Assembly: GCA_038087015.1 (NCBI GenBank)
Contig: JASBNA010000011.1
Location: forward strand, 124,001 to 188,000
Direction: 5' to 3'
Origin: Cerrena zonata
Taxonomy: Eukaryota > Basidiomycota > Agaricomycetes > Polyporales > Cerrenaceae
Length of the DNA: 64,000 nucleotides
Positions 48,382 to 61,671 of this stretch are shown piece by piece. The notes below the pieces were generated by a model. The model was not told where the DNA came from. It did no database searches and was given only the letters and a program-made list of their open reading frames with translations. Each line of letters begins with the position of its first letter. Position 1 is the stretch's first letter. A program made the position numbers and the translations under genes.

Positions 48382-49970
48382 TGTCGTCTGTAGCGGGGAG
48401 AGGGGGTCAGAGGGCTTGTTCCAACGCAGAAAATTTGGGCAGCATTTACCTTGAAGTCTTGAGGGTGGTCGATGGGAGGGGCGATATGCGAAAGGGGTGG
48501 CTCGTGTGAGCGGCGCTTACGTGAGCCCAGCCACCCGCACGTCGCCGAAACCTTATCAGAGGAGCTGCACAGTACTGGCGGGGCGTGGCAAGAGACCGGC
48601 GCGATGGTCCGAGGCCTCGGGGACTGGATGCTCCGAGAGGCTCTCTGTTCCGCTGCTGCGAGTGCGACTTCTGAATTGAATGTCGTTCTGTGCCGTTGCA
48701 GAGATGGCTGCTCCGTTACAGTGGCTGCTTGTGGCTGCTTATTCATGGCCTCGTTGCTCGCTGCATGCCAAGTCTCCACTCGCCCGGGCTGCCACCTTCT
48801 CTGTCATCCTAGGTTATCTTTCGTGCTGACAGCATCTCATCTCGTGTCTCGCTGGTTTCACACTCCATTCAGTCCCTCACACCATTTTCTCCTCCGGGTC
48901 TGTCCGAGTGGCCTACTGCAGCCTCAGAGTCTCTATTCCTGGACTCAAACACAGTTGATGCGCTGGCTGATCTCTCACAGTTTCTTGCTTGGAAGTGGCC
49001 TTTTGCCATTGGTGGAATGCACGACATCGGCTACAGGGACGAATGGGAATCTGCAGCGTATTCAGGGATACTCAGGGTCTGAAATCTATGATGCCACTGC
49101 GCGTCTGCTCCAAAGAACGTGCTTGGGTTGCCGTGGCGAGCGCGGGACGGGTGTAAAGATGGATGGGTTCGCACTGCGAGTTTCACGGATTGCGCTGGCG
49201 GTCATGCCAGAGAATCGCCGTGTTATCTCGGATGTATAGACGGTGGCCAGTGGCGTGAGCATGAGCATGACGGACTGACGACTATGGTAGCATTGTAGAT
49301 TGTACAGTACATCTCGATGTGCTCAGGACATGAAATGCTTCTATCAGATTCGACGAGTTTGTCACCGGGTCTGGTTCATATATCTCGTGCAGCAAGTGAG
49401 GAGCACGAGTTGTGCTAGTGTGCGGGGACGGCGAGCGATGGTGGTGAGATAAGGCGGCAAGAGAAAGAGCAGCAGCAGCGACGGCGGTGGCCAAAGCAGC
49501 GAGCTTGCAGTGAGAGCCGGAAAGACAGCTGAGAGCTGGGTAGGGCCTGTCGCAGGAACAAGAGACGGGACGCTTACATAAGCCCATATAAGTCGAGCAG
49601 ATCCGGGGCGTCCTTTTGTGCCTCTCAGCCTGCTCGACCTGCTCTGCCCTGCCTGTCTCTTTTCTTTTTACAGCCTCAGACTCTCTCGAGGCATCAGCGA
49701 GAGGGGTTTTAGCCCACTCGTTCCCTCTCGCTTGCCCGACAACGCTCTTCCCTGCGACCAACTGCACCTTACAAACGTGTTGGCCGTCATGATATCCCAA
49801 TAAACAGCTCTTTCGCTCCAACATCCTCATTAAGCCGTCTTTCTCCAGCCTGCTCGCTACGAGCCTCACCCTCACACCGTCACCCCCCTCGCATCGCATT
49901 CCAAACAACACAACACAAGAGCACTCTTCTTCACGACCTCCCCACGCCTTCCATCCTATCCTCTGATTCT
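48382..49970. other. Long intergenic region between rpl19 and kinase gene
   Basis: About 1.6 kb between divergent genes. Two long open frames exist (48472-49239 plus, 255 codons; 49282-49911 minus, 209 codons) but their translations are compositionally odd and lack domains, so I do not call them. Pyrimidine-rich stretches just before 49970 fit a long 5' untranslated leader of the kinase gene. Confidence 0.4.
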
Positions 49971-51924
49971 ATGATCATGGCTGATACCACTGCGACGGAA
50001 ACCGCCCAAACAGAGGGCGAGAGCCCCGAGGGCTCAGATAAACCGCCGCATGGTAATCATATAGAGCATTCATCATCCGCAAAGCAAGTCCGTTCCTCTT
50101 CCGACAAGTCAACTAGGACAAATGGTGCCGTCCAGAGACAATCATCCTCCAAGTCGGCCACTCCAATACCTCAAACACCTAACGGTAACAGTCATGTCCC
50201 ACTTCCTCCTCCAGAGTCCAACTCTTTCCCTAAAGCTCCTGGAACAACAAGACGGGATCTCGAGCAGCTCTCTCAGTCTACCAAAGCAGCCTTAGCAAAC
50301 GCACCTCACATTATGCATATAGCACCCTCAAATACTGGCTCCATATCACCCTCTACCAGCGGCTCTCGATCACCTTCCGAGTACGAGAGCTCTAGCGTTC
50401 CGAGCACGCAACCAAATAGTCGGGCCCCCAGCAGACCACCCAGTCGACCATCCAGCTTTTCCGCCGGCAAGTCGGGTGGGAAAGTTGCGGAACCTCCCAT
50501 CGCACTCTCAAGACCCTCAAGTCGGAAAGACAACGTCAAGACCCCAAGTCGTACTCCGAGCACGGGTGAGACATCGATAAGGCCTAAAGGCCCGCCTTCT
50601 GTACATTCCGACACAAGTGGCAAGTTCACGCTGAAGGATCTTTTGAATAGCGCGCCGAAGCTAGGTCGGAAGTCCTCTGCTCGGTCCACCGGTAGCTCCA
50701 AGAAGTCTGACTCGGAACGTGGCGGTCGGTCGACGGGTGGTGAGAGTAATGCTAGTTTATTGAAGAAGTATGGTGTGTGCGAGAAGGTCGCGATTGGCAA
50801 AGGGGCGACTTCGGTCGTTCGACTTGCGCACAAATGGGACCGCTCAGAAGAGAAACTGTATGCTGTGAAAGTACGTATCTCTCTCCATCATTCTACATCT
50901 CTCTTCACCGTTCGGGCGGTGTCTCTGCCTCTGTGACCTTTCAATCTTTTATTTGCATTCTGACATTCTTCGTTTTTGTCATCCGCAGGAGTTCCGGAAA
51001 CGCCGGAAGAACGAAACAGAGAAAGAATATGTCAAGAAGCTCACAGCAGAGTTTTGCATTTCATCAACACTACACCACATCAACATTGTTGAGACAGTTG
51101 ACCTCGTCCAAGACGAAAACCTCCACTGGTGCGAAGTCATGGAGTTCTGTCCCGGTGGCGATCTTTATGCTGCTATCAAACGCGGGGGAATGTCCCCAGC
51201 CGAAGTCGAGTGCTGCTTCAAGCAGATCTTGACCGGTGTTAACTATCTGCATAGTCAAGGTGTCGCACATCGGGACATCAAGCCGGAGAATTTGTTCTTC
51301 GATACCAAAGGCCATCTCAAGGTATGCACGAAAGCAAATCGGCATCCTTAGATTAAATTCTCATATGGTCTAGATCGGCGATTATGGTGCTTCAACCGTC
51401 TATCGCCTCCCTTGGGAGAAGACCATTCACATGTCGACAGGACTGTGTGGTAGCGAGCCGTATATCGCTCCAGAACAGTTCATTGGCAAACGTAAGCGAC
51501 ATTATTTCCATTTTTCCACCCAACATCCACTGACGAATCTATTTATATCTGCACAGCATATGATGCCCGTCTGGTCGACATCTGGGCCTGCGGAGTAGTC
51601 TACTACTGCTTGCATTTCCAAGAACTCCCGTGGACAGTTGCTCAACCCACTGACCAGCTCTTCGCTGCTTACGTCTCGGCCTGTCAATCCCCTTCAGCTG
51701 CACAATCCGCTTGCCCACCTACCATCAACAATCTCTCACCCAGAGCGTGTCGACCGCTCATTAGGAAAATGCTTGAACCGAATCCGAAGATGCGTGCCTC
51801 CATCGAGGAGACGATCAAGCATAGTTGGATAGAGTCCATTGATGTGTGTCATTCAAGTCCGAAACCTGCACACGTCCATGTGTATGCGCAGGCGATGGCT
51901 CAGGCGCAGGCAGGTGTGAATTAA
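49971..51924 (+). CDS. Serine/threonine protein kinase, HAL/NPR1 (Sat4/Hal5-like) type
   Basis: Exons 49971-50870, 50989-51321, 51374-51491 and 51557-51924 give 572 residues. The first ~265 residues are Ser/Pro/Thr-rich and disordered. Kinase domain: glycine loop IGKGATSVVRLAHK, ATP-Lys in YAVKEFRKR, alpha-C Glu in LTAEFCISSTLHH, catalytic loop VAHRDIKPENLFFD, metal Asp in IGDYGAS (DYG instead of DFG), activation segment end GSEPYIAPEQF, and VDIWACGVVYYC. Fungal kinases of this kind regulate plasma-membrane nutrient and ion transporters, often under nitrogen or salt control. The catalytic residues are all present, unlike in the pseudokinase at 38-41 kb. Met at 49977 is an alternative start. 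Confidence 0.85.
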
Positions 51925-52940
51925 TGCTGAGGAATTGCCCCCCCAAGCGGATCTATCTGACTGGTGGGCCTGTTTTCCTCATGTACGCATTTGTGGTTTG
52001 TTTTCATATGCTCGCCATTTGGTGTTCGATGTCTTCCCTACCTGCCATCTGCTGAAATCTATTTCGCCCATTGGCTAGGACAATGTCCATTACGCTATTA
52101 GTATAAGCTCTGTCTGTGCCATTACGATTCTTGACATTCATACCTACCTACTTTACCCACCGTAGTTAGCCCCTCTCACTGTGTTTTCTGATCTTCCTCT
52201 CTACCTCATTTATTCTCAGGCTGTTTCCGTATAACTCTTTCCTTTCCTTTTCTCTCTCTGTCTCTCAGTGTGGCTCGATAATTCCCCCCGATACATCAGA
52301 CCCACCCTTCTCGCCCTGTTTGATGTAGATGTAATAACTGGCCCGGCCCTTTACTAGTTGACCTTTGCTGTCTCGTTCTGTTCCAATCCGGTTACTTCTT
52401 TCTTGGAGTTCCTGTTTGGACGGGAAAGGATGGTTTCGTTCTTCTTGCTCTCATGTTCTGGAATGCCATGTGCTCTCATCCATAATCACCGTGCCGTGTC
52501 TGACTTCAAAGCTTGAGCCTGAAGTTCGAAATTTTATTTTGACAGCTAGCTTTCGGTGTAGGTTAGAGGCCGAAACGATCTGCGCCCTCATTTAAACGAT
52601 CCACGAGGTGTCGGCCGCGGGGTTTGACCGTCTGACGTCTTCTCTAATCCCCGTATACCCATTCCGTACATCACCGAGCATCCCCAAGTGCCTTGGCTTT
52701 ACAAGAACCGAAATGAATTCCACATGTTTTTAATTCATCAAGCTAAGCTTACTCTTGGCGTTCAAGAAACATGAAACCCATTCGAACCATAACATCGGCA
52801 CGTTGTTGTAGCATGTTAGGACCAGAAGCCGCAGCCTAACACAGCCAAACACTGCGGTAAAGTGCGACCCTAGAACCTAATGCGGTTACACATGTTCACA
52901 TATTCCCCGGATCCCTAGTTCTTGGGTCCCTGTTTGAGCC
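51925..52940. other. Intergenic region, kinase 3' side and VPS4 promoter
   Basis: About 1 kb of pyrimidine-rich DNA with only short domain-free frames (52365-52595). Nothing recognised. Confidence 0.4.
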
Positions 52941-54729
52941 ATGAGTTCTGCTAATCTGGATGTGAGTTTGATTCTTCTTTCCTCGTGATGGATAGGTTGG
53001 TGATGTTGATTCCGGTGATATAGCGAGCGATAGAGATTATTCAAAAGGCGATAGAAGAGGATACTAAACAGAATTATGCCGAGGCTTATAGGCAGTATCA
53101 GAATGCGCTGGATTACTTTATGCTCGCTCTCAAATGTATGTTTCTGGATCTGCTATGAATGTGAACGGTGCTGATATACATGCGTACAAACTAGATGAGA
53201 AGAATACAAAGTCGAAGGACCTGATTCGGGCCAAGATAAGCGAGTACCTTGGGCGGGCTGAGGTGCTCAAGGATCATGTACAACAGGATGATAAGAAGGC
53301 CAAGAGAGCTGTCGGAGCGAATGGTGCAGGCGGTGGAGGTGCAGGTGGAGGCAAGAAGTACGTCAATGTCTCATCTTTCCTTTACGTTTCCACCCTCACT
53401 AACAACGCTCTTACTCAATCCTTTACCTCACCACCTATGCATATACCCATAGGAAAGAAGACGACGACGATCATGATCCCGAAGTGAAGAAACTCCGAGC
53501 AGGTCTTGCGAGTTCCATCGTGGCCGACAAGCCCAATGTCAAGTGGGATGATGTCGCAGGTCTCGAAGCCGCCAAGGAATCACTCAAGGAAGCGGTCATC
53601 CTACCGATCAAGTTTCCGCATTTGTTTACTGGGAAGCGAACACCGTGGCGTGGAATTTTGCTTTATGGGCCTCCTGGAACGGGAAAGTCGTATCTTGCTA
53701 AAGCAGTGGCGACGGAGGCGAAGGGCACGTTCTTTAGTGTTAGTTCGAGTGATCTTGTTAGCAAGTGGCAAGGTGATTCTGAGAGGTCAGTCTTTTCGTA
53801 TCCTGGTTATATGTATATGTGCTTTGGAGCTCGATGGAACTGATATTATAATGTGTTTTCTAGGTTGGTGAAACAGCTGTTTGAGATGGCGAGAGAGAAC
53901 AAACCTGCTATTATCTTCATTGATGAGGTTGATTCGCTGGCGGGAACGCGTAATGAATCCGAGTCCGAGGGTTCTAGGAGAATCAAGACAGAGTTCCTCG
54001 TACAGATGAATGGTGTCGGTCACGATGATACGGGAGTGCTTGTACTTGGTGCGACGAATATACCATGGCAATTGGATAATGCCATTAAACGGCGGTATGT
54101 AATTCTCAAATCTCGGCGACTTCGATTCCTGGTTAACAAATCATGAATACAGCTTCGAGAAACGGATATACATTCCTCTTCCTGGTGTCGAAGCTCGACG
54201 ACAGATGTTCAGGTTACATGTCGGTGATACCCCTTGTGAACTCTCGAACGAAGACTATCGAACACTTGCCGAAAGGACTGAAGGGTACGTTGTCATCTTC
54301 AAAGCAAACCTATCTGCCTTCCTTTGACACTTGCATTCTTCAGTTATTCCGGTTCAGATATCTCTATTGTCGTCCGAGATGCTCTCATGCAACCCGTCCG
54401 CAAAGTCCTCTCCGCAACACATTTCAAACAGGTCCTCTGTCCAACCGACGAAGACGCCAATAAAGTGAAATGGACGCCATGCTCTCCAGGGGACCCAGAC
54501 GCGATAGAAAAATCATGGACAGACATCGAAGGCGATGAGCTCAAGGAACCGACATTACGAGTCGCTGATTTCTTGAAGTCGCTGGAGAGCACGCGGCCGA
54601 CAGTGACGGCGGAAGATATCAAGAAACATGATCAGTGGACTATGGAATCTGGTGCGTCTTCATGTGTTTTTGTTCTGGTTGTTTCGGAGTATATTAATGG
54701 GTTGGTTCATAGGGAATGAGGGCGCATGA
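52941..54729 (+). CDS. vps4: VPS4 AAA-ATPase of the ESCRT pathway
   Basis: Disassembles ESCRT-III filaments at endosomes and other membranes. Exons 52941-52961, 53024-53135, 53195-53357, 53453-53785, 53864-54094, 54153-54284, 54344-54651 and 54713-54729 give 438 residues. N-terminal MIT domain ([45 protein letters not shown]), Gly-rich linker, then the AAA core: Walker [15 protein letters not shown], Walker [14 protein letters not shown], pore loop [12 protein letters not shown], and second region of homology [19 protein letters not shown]. The beta domain with [13 protein letters not shown] and the C-terminal helix (ITAED-like [12 protein letters not shown]) complete the protein. The first exon codes only MSSANLD and the last only the final residues NEGA. 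Confidence 0.95.
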
Positions 54730-56243
54730 TACCATCGGCTGAACAGTTATATCATGTATTATTATTTTTGGCTTGGGAATGGTCATATCTTGCAATATCG
54801 CATACAAATTATCGTTGGGTCATCCGAGATATTTTATGGTACGTGGGTACTTTTATCATAAATGTTCTGACTATATGAAGTATAGTTACCGATACAAAGG
54901 TGTTTGTTTGTGTACGACGGGCAACGTCTCGTGTACGGATTCCTTACACCTCGCACCTTTGTACATTATTTGAATTCCGTTATCGGAACCTTAGCGCGTG
55001 TAGACGGCATCGGTCTCTGATACCTTTTCTTCTATCGCTATACGCTAACACCGTACCTCGGGCCTGTCTCTCTTTACAGGCACCGTTGTACCTGTCTTGC
55101 CTTCCATACTTGTCACTCCGATGCCTACCCCATCAAACGTTTTCCGAGTTCACTGATGTCACTGTGTCTGGCACGACCTTTCAGTCAAATTCTTATGCAA
55201 TTCTCCCATTTACCCGGGCCATAACTCGAGGATCTCTTGCGGAATTGACCCTATCGACGCGCCTCGTGTCCTCCTTCAGCTGAGCCATTAAGGTCCGAGC
55301 TTCCTCTTACTCCTCTCTAAAGACCTTTTGAAATGTCCGAACAATCTGGCTACCTCGAGGTCCCGGGTGCAATTTCGTAGTTTTCCGTGATTCCAGATCA
55401 CTTACAGACCCCTCCCGGTGTCATTCGTCTGTCTTCTGGTTTAGCCATCGGACCAAGTATGCCTTCGTACAGTCAACCTAGTTTAACACCAACACCCCAA
55501 GCTATCATCGCATCTATCGATGTCGTCACGCCAAGCTTCTTCCGAATCCCGTGAAAGCTTTCGGCTTGTTCATATTGAATATGACTTCTGGCATTTACCC
55601 TCGATCCATTCAGGGTCCCGGCTGTTCAGTCGGTCCAATTGATTGCAAGTACTTGCGCAAAGCATTACTGGCCCAAAATGCTTTTCTTATCTTTTCAAAA
55701 TCGGATCTAATTTTTTATCAACTATCTCGAACCCCCCCAGTACCGCAATGCTCAAGATGGCTTGGAGTCGCGGCAACTGATCACAAAGATCAACGACTCC
55801 ACCTTATTCAAATTAGAAGCCAATAGGACCAGAGGCTTTACGGCGTGATGTCCTCGAACGCATTGACCTTGTACATTGAGATCTGAGATCTCATGACTCT
55901 AAGATTTCGCCCGCTAGCTTTGACGTCTTTGACCTACTTGGGATCTCTACTTGTTGTCATGCCATTGCTCGTGGCAAGATCCCGTAGAATGAATACGGGT
56001 TTCCTATCTGTATGATTGCCAATGTCCACTAATAACTGTGCTGATGTTTGAATATAGAATGTAAAGTGACAATCACTTATGAAAGGGTTCTTTCTTTGAC
56101 ATAATGGGAAAATGACTCCTATTCCGGCTCTCCTCGTGAGTGGCCAATGATTTCCTTTGTCTCGATAGCAAGGAACGGTCGCTTTGAGAATGGCCACCGA
56201 CGGACAATACGCGACTTGAACCTTTTGGCCCCTCCGCCATGAG
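54730..56243. other. Intergenic region, no gene recognised
   Basis: About 1.5 kb. Open frames such as 54900-55283 (127 codons) and 55934-56258 minus have no domain or convincing splice extension. No RNA gene or mobile element was seen. Confidence 0.4.
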
Positions 56244-56251
56244 TATATAAA
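56244..56251 (+). promoter_or_regulatory. TATA box of the small gene at 56296
   Basis: TATATAAA lies 52 nt before the ATG. Confidence 0.55.
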
Positions 56252-56295
56252 CCCACAACGCAGCTCGTTCTCTGAAACTAAACGATCAACTCACA

Positions 56296-56856
56296 ATGGA
56301 CCCAAACGCCACCTTAACATCACTTCAACTTCTCTACGACATAGCCGAAACTTATGGTCTGGACCAGAAGGATGTGGAAAAACCTTCGACAAAGCCATTG
56401 TTAAGTTGGAGGCGTCTGGCCCTCCCTACGTGGATGTGAGCATTTATTGCTGCTCTTACACCGTATCGATCTCATTTTAAGTATTATAGATTCAAGAGCG
56501 AGTCTGGGTGAGGCGCCAGGGTGCGCATACGTGGTCGAAGGGGTGGGTGGTTGACGAACGACGACCCTTACAAAACATCCCATGGTGGACTAGTAAGTCT
56601 TTTGTTGAGCCTATTTAAACACATTGCTGATGTTGTCCATTCATCGAACAGTGTCCGAACAGGCAGTATCTTGTCGATTTTTCCGGGGGACCTCGTCCGA
56701 ATCACCGTTCCAGAGGAGGAGACGGGATTCTGTGAATGGTTTGACACGGCCTATGGACAAGTCAAACCCTGTGGCTACCAATATTCCACCAACATCAATT
56801 ATGACCCCATAGCTAAAGAAGTCAGTAAATTCTTCGAAAGCTATGAGTACTATTGA
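56296..56856 (+). CDS. Small hypothetical protein, apparent one-base deletion
   Basis: Exons 56296-56435, 56490-56592 and 56663-56856. Unknown family. Visible blocks: a helical start (TSLQLLYDIAETYGLDQKDV), FDKAIVKLEASGPPYVD, VWVRRQGAHTWSKGWVVD, and a C-terminal part SILSIFPGDLVRITVPEEE with EWFDTAYGQVKPCGYQY. The acceptor at 56662 is required to keep the last part in frame. Exon 1 is one base short: the frame starting at ATG 56296 reads DVEKPSTK, while the frame that continues into exon 2 reads KTFDKAIVK. One more A in the A5 run at 56378-56382 would give a continuous 145-residue protein. Either a sequence error or a broken gene. Confidence 0.5.
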
Positions 56857-57145
56857 TTGGGTTTTTTGGGGGCCTAGTTGAGTAGCTGGCTGCTGGAAAT
56901 CTTGTTTATTTACTCATAGAGATCGAGAGATGTGCCAGGAGCGTGTTTCTGTCTGTCATCTCAACGATGTGCTACCTCATTCAATACAAACAATTTTGCG
57001 AACGAATACATACGACCATTGGCGATGTCTCATGCAGCTCTGATGAGAGGTAGCTATGGTACACGAAATAGCATTCACAATCCACGGTATGGATACAATT
57101 GATCTGATCTACTCTACATTTGTGATAGTTTGCACTATTCCCCAT

Positions 57146-60100
57146 TTACGCGCCTGTAAATTCCTCGAACTCGCGAACGAAATCTGGATTTCTCTTTGTC
57201 GATTCAACAAAGGATTCAAACTTGGGGGATGCTCCTGGCGAGACAATCTTGCTCAGGGCCACAACTGCACGAAGCGTACTCCTTTGTAGTTCGGCTGCAC
57301 GCTCAACATCTTGTTTGACCGTATCCTTGGTCACAGCAGCACCCTTCATACTCTTATCGAGCAAAGGGGTAGCTTCGTCGAGACGTTGAACAACGGCAGC
57401 TGGTGCAACTTGCGAGAGACGGAATAGCATCATATGCGAGATGACCTTGACTTCGTCAGACTCATCGGCAAGGCCTGCGAGCACCTTCGACAAGAACTCG
57501 TGAAGATCGAGTCGCGATAACGATGTATCCAACTTTTGACAACCACCATAAGCCCTCATATTGCAAAAAAAATAGGTGTCAGAGAATGCTTACCAAGGTG
57601 TAAAGTGTCTCATATGCCGTCTTACGAGCCTCCAAACCATCATCCACTCTATGAGTCCAAGGACCCATTTGTACGGTACGAACTAGGTCGGGGTTAATGA
57701 CAGTCTCCTTGTACAGACTTGGTAGAATAGCTGTGAGATGTGCGACCACAAGATGTGGTTTGGTACGAGCGGCAGAATTCAATGCAGACAGCGCGAGGCG
57801 TCGAACCGTCTGTAAAATACTCAGTACGACGCGACTTGAATCGAGCATGCTACTACTTACCAAGTCGTTATCGGAAATGAGTGACAAGAAGTCCATCAAT
57901 ACAGGATTGAGGAGCTCATCGAATGATTGCGAGCTATCTGCGAATGTGTACCTGATGGCTGCGAGCACAGTAGCTCTGGCAGCAGGATTGGGATCGTGGA
58001 TACGTTCCTAATATCTTTTTTAGTAATAGAATAGAATTTCGATTGTTAAAGACTCACCTGTAGCTGTGGAAGGTAACGCGAGGGGTGTGTCGTGGTAAGC
58101 TTTCCAAGGCAAGCTGCGGCGACGTTCCTTGTTGCATCCTCCGCGGCTTCGGAGTTTTGGAAGAGGGGTATCCAAAGACTATCGGCGACAGTCTCTAATT
58201 GGCCATGTGAACAGTGTGTTACAACCTGGACGAATGAGAATGAGCTGGTGTCCGAGTAAATAACTCTCAACAACGAACTTCTTTCAAAGCATGTAGCGAC
58301 AAAAGACGCTTTTGAGAATCGGTTTCTACCATTTTGACGATGACAGGTAAGAAATGATGAAGGCTTCCTACTGCCATATTACCTGAGAGTAGTGTGAGAT
58401 TTATTTTAGATTGGCTGCCTCAGGGAACTTACCAGCAGCGAACGCTGCGGCGGTCCGGATTTCCTCCTGCTCAGACGAAAAGTGTGCGATAGCTTGGTTG
58501 AAGGTGTCCTGCTGGGCCCACATATCGCTGTTGTCATTGTATTAGACTCGTTCATCAGAGCTAATGATACAACAACTCACATGAAGCGACCAACTTCACC
58601 CATCACCAGCAGACTGAGTACAACCTGAGATGGCTTCGCCTTCGAACTCGGCTGGAGTTCACAAGTGCATAAATTCAGTAAAAGTCATGATGATCGTAAC
58701 GGATGAAAAAAATACCTTGAGATGTTTAGAGAACTCCGCAATTGTCCCAGCAGCGATTGTTTGTTGACTCTTGACGACTTGGCCTACACATTTGGCAACG
58801 TTAGCCTGTGATGTCTGTGTCTTGGAACCTTTCTCTATCGAGATGACCAAACTGGGCACGATATGGGTAGCAATTTGCATATCGGCCTCGACCAAGGAAG
58901 CAAAGAACGCGAGAACGGAGTCGAAAGGAGCACCGGAGACCAGGGGCGAATGTGCAATATCATAAATAGATTGAAGGACTTCTCCTTCGACTTCGGGGAA
59001 AGTAACATTCGGGGCGAGTTGAAGCAGTAGTGCAATAATGCCAAGTGCTTGTGAAAGTAATGAAATATCCGTTGTGGAAATGTATGGTTTGAGATATGGA
59101 ATAAAATTCGCCGGAAGGCTCTCTGGCAACACTTGATATCTGAAATAGAAGTCGATCAGTATGGCATGACGAGAGAACTACGCATATACGAACCTTCTGA
59201 GTAGTGCATCCAGACAAGTAAAAACGTCGCTTTTGCCAGATCTGCCACTTCTCCTCAATAGGTTCAAGCTCCAATCCACAGATCCGTTGACCCAATCGTC
59301 ACTGATTTCGACCTCCTTGGCGACACGAGTGACGACTTTAACAGCTCCTTCGGTTCTTCCACTAGTCCTACACAGGGCTTCCCACTCTTTGTTGCCCTTA
59401 GTCTTGACGATATCGGTAGCGTATATCCATAGGTCACCGATAGCTTCTTCAGCACGTTCTCTGACGTCTGCATCCGTTTCATGATTGCTCAGTCTTATAA
59501 GAGCCTCGTCGTATATACGGTCAACCCATGCGCCACTCTTGACAGGTGCTGATGCACTCAACAGGGCAGAGAACACGCGGAATGACTCCGAAGCAAGACG
59601 AGGATGGTTTTCACCCACGGAGCGAAGCAAGATAGGAAGAAGGGAATCAAGGGAGCCAGCGAACGTAGGAGGTGAATGTGTGGAGAAGAAAAGAACAAGG
59701 AAAGATAGACATGTGACTTGAAGTGAGGAAGTGGAAGATGTGGAAGGTTGGGCCAAGACGGCCTGGATGTTTGAGAGAACCGAGGATGATTGACTAGACA
59801 GACTACCTGGTAATACTGTCAAGAGCTGATGCATAAGGCTGAAACCAGCTTGCAGGGTGGCTGGTGGCGTTTTAGAGGATTTCAATTGACCTAAAAGAGC
59901 TTTGGCGAAAGCAGGCACTTGCGATTGGAGCAAGGTGTATGGCGTTATTTCAGTGTCACTGCTTTCATCACGCTTGCGTTTTCCACCAACAGAGTATCCC
60001 GCGTCTTTAGCTTGTATAGATCCTCCATAAACAGCTGTCTGGTTTAGAAGAACGCCATAGGTAGCCCATATTTCCAGTCGGACAGTTTCCTCACGATCAC

Positions 60101-61671
60101 CAAACCGAGAGATGAGAGTAGGTGATACCTCAGAGTAGAGCGTGGTGAGAAGCTCTGGCCGGGTAGCGATAACAGCACCCAGGAGTTTGGTCGCAGATCG
60201 ACGGATCTTGTACGATGTATCTTCATCATCTGAATATCTAGAAAACAGAAACGTCAACTTGTCGCAATAGTCGGAACCGACGTGAAGCCATACTCATCCA
60301 AATCCTCATCTTCATCATCTTCATCATCGGCCATTTCTTCGTCTTCGTCTTCATCTTCGTCACCAGCATAGTTCTGAGATAATTGTCAAAAAGCGAAATA
60401 TTGGTATGTTATTCAGTATTCTTACAGGATCAAACTTGATATATTGTTTCCCAGTGGTAATCAAAGGGTCCAAGTAACCAGCAATCTCGGTCGGACATCT
60501 AAGTACAAGAGCTTCAAGGGCCTGGATAACACGATCAGCTCTGTGAAGTCGTAGTTTCGTGATGCTACAAACCTGAAGAGAGCTATCTTTCAATTCTTCG
60601 TCGTCTTTAGAGACAGCATTTACGACACCCGGGATCACATCCTTCATATAGGGTGCAATATGGTGTGGGGAGTGACGAGCAACAGCAGCAATAAGTTGTA
60701 CAATGGTTCGCTTTCGCTCGGCACTAGTACTTGAAGACAGCGCAGGGAGAATTTCGGTTTGTACAAGACGGGATGCAGGTTCAGATTGTATTAATGGCAG
60801 GAATTGCGCAAGTGTCGTAATAGCACGTTTCCGTACAGCCGGTCGGGAGTGACCTAGAAGTGGAGTGAGAACGGAAAGTGGTGGAGGATCTAACGCAGGA
60901 TCTGATAGGTAAGCAGGGAAGCGACTGATCAATATCGAAAGGATTGAGAGTGTCTCGAGGAGGGTTTCTGGAGCAACTGCAGGCTGTGACGGTATCAGTG
61001 TCCAAGTAAATAAGAGGAAGCATATGCACGAACGTTACTGAGTTGGCCAAGCAACTTGGGAGTGAGCTTTTCACAAGCTTTAGCAGCCATCTTTCCATCG
61101 GCCGGTAGTTCAGAAGTGATTGTCTTGAGAGCTATATCAAGAGTTAGAGTTTAATTCATGTTAACTTTGGGTATTCACGAACCAAGTCCAGCGATGTCTC
61201 GCAACTCGTCTTCTTTACCCGAAGAAAATTCAATCAACTTGTCAACGACAAACACCATCTGGGACTCTCGGATGATCTTAATGAGCTGTCCAAGACTAGT
61301 AGACATATCAGAATCATAGCATATAATAGCATATAGATGTTGCGCCACACCATTTGACCGCCTGGTTCTTGACTTCCGAGATCTTGTCTTCGACTAGCTG
61401 CAAAACTTGACGGAGGACACGATTCTCCACCGCTTCATCGCCGAGTAGATTGTTTGGATCTTGTTTGATCTCTACGAGAAGATCGTTCAGACCCATGTAC
61501 CTACACACGAAGTGATGAGCCTATCTTTCAATCTCGCTTCTTGTTCTCGATACCTACCGGAAATCTTGGTCTCCGGACTGCATCTAAAACACAGTTGAGC
61601 AGATTCCATGGAACATGTTATTGGTTGCTTACCTTCTCGATCAACCCGTTCATAACATATGCTTTCGTCAT
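57146..61671 (-). CDS. cand1: CAND1 (TIP120), cullin-associated NEDD8-dissociated protein
   Basis: HEAT-repeat protein that binds unneddylated cullin-Rbx1 and exchanges substrate receptors of cullin-RING ligases. Seventeen exons (61671-61633, 61583-61558, 61500-61351, 61295-61183, 61131-61034, 60983-60573, 60521-60426, 60373-60294, 60237-59194, 59139-58716, 58651-58581, 58527-58433, 58382-58279, 58225-58058, 58007-57861, 57809-57594, 57532-57146) give 1222 residues, close to the usual ~1230. Start MTKAYVMNGLIEKMQSGDQ, then DFRYMGLNDLLVEIKQD. An acidic insert (GDEDEDEDEEMADDEDDEDE) precedes EYSDDEDTSYKIRRSATKLL, as in other CAND1 proteins. The C-terminal TIP120 region has TVRRLALSALNSAARTKPHL, MGPWTHRVDDGLEARKTAYE and KQDVERAAELQRSTLRAVVA. 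All introns are GT-AG with consistent phase. Confidence 0.95.

Noticed and set aside
48472..49239. 255-codon open frame
   Set aside because: Cys/Ser/Leu-rich translation without any family block, in the promoter region of two genes; typical chance frame in GC-balanced DNA.
49282..49911. 209-codon minus-strand open frame
   Set aside because: No domain and its sequence is pyrimidine-rich leader DNA of the kinase gene on the other strand.
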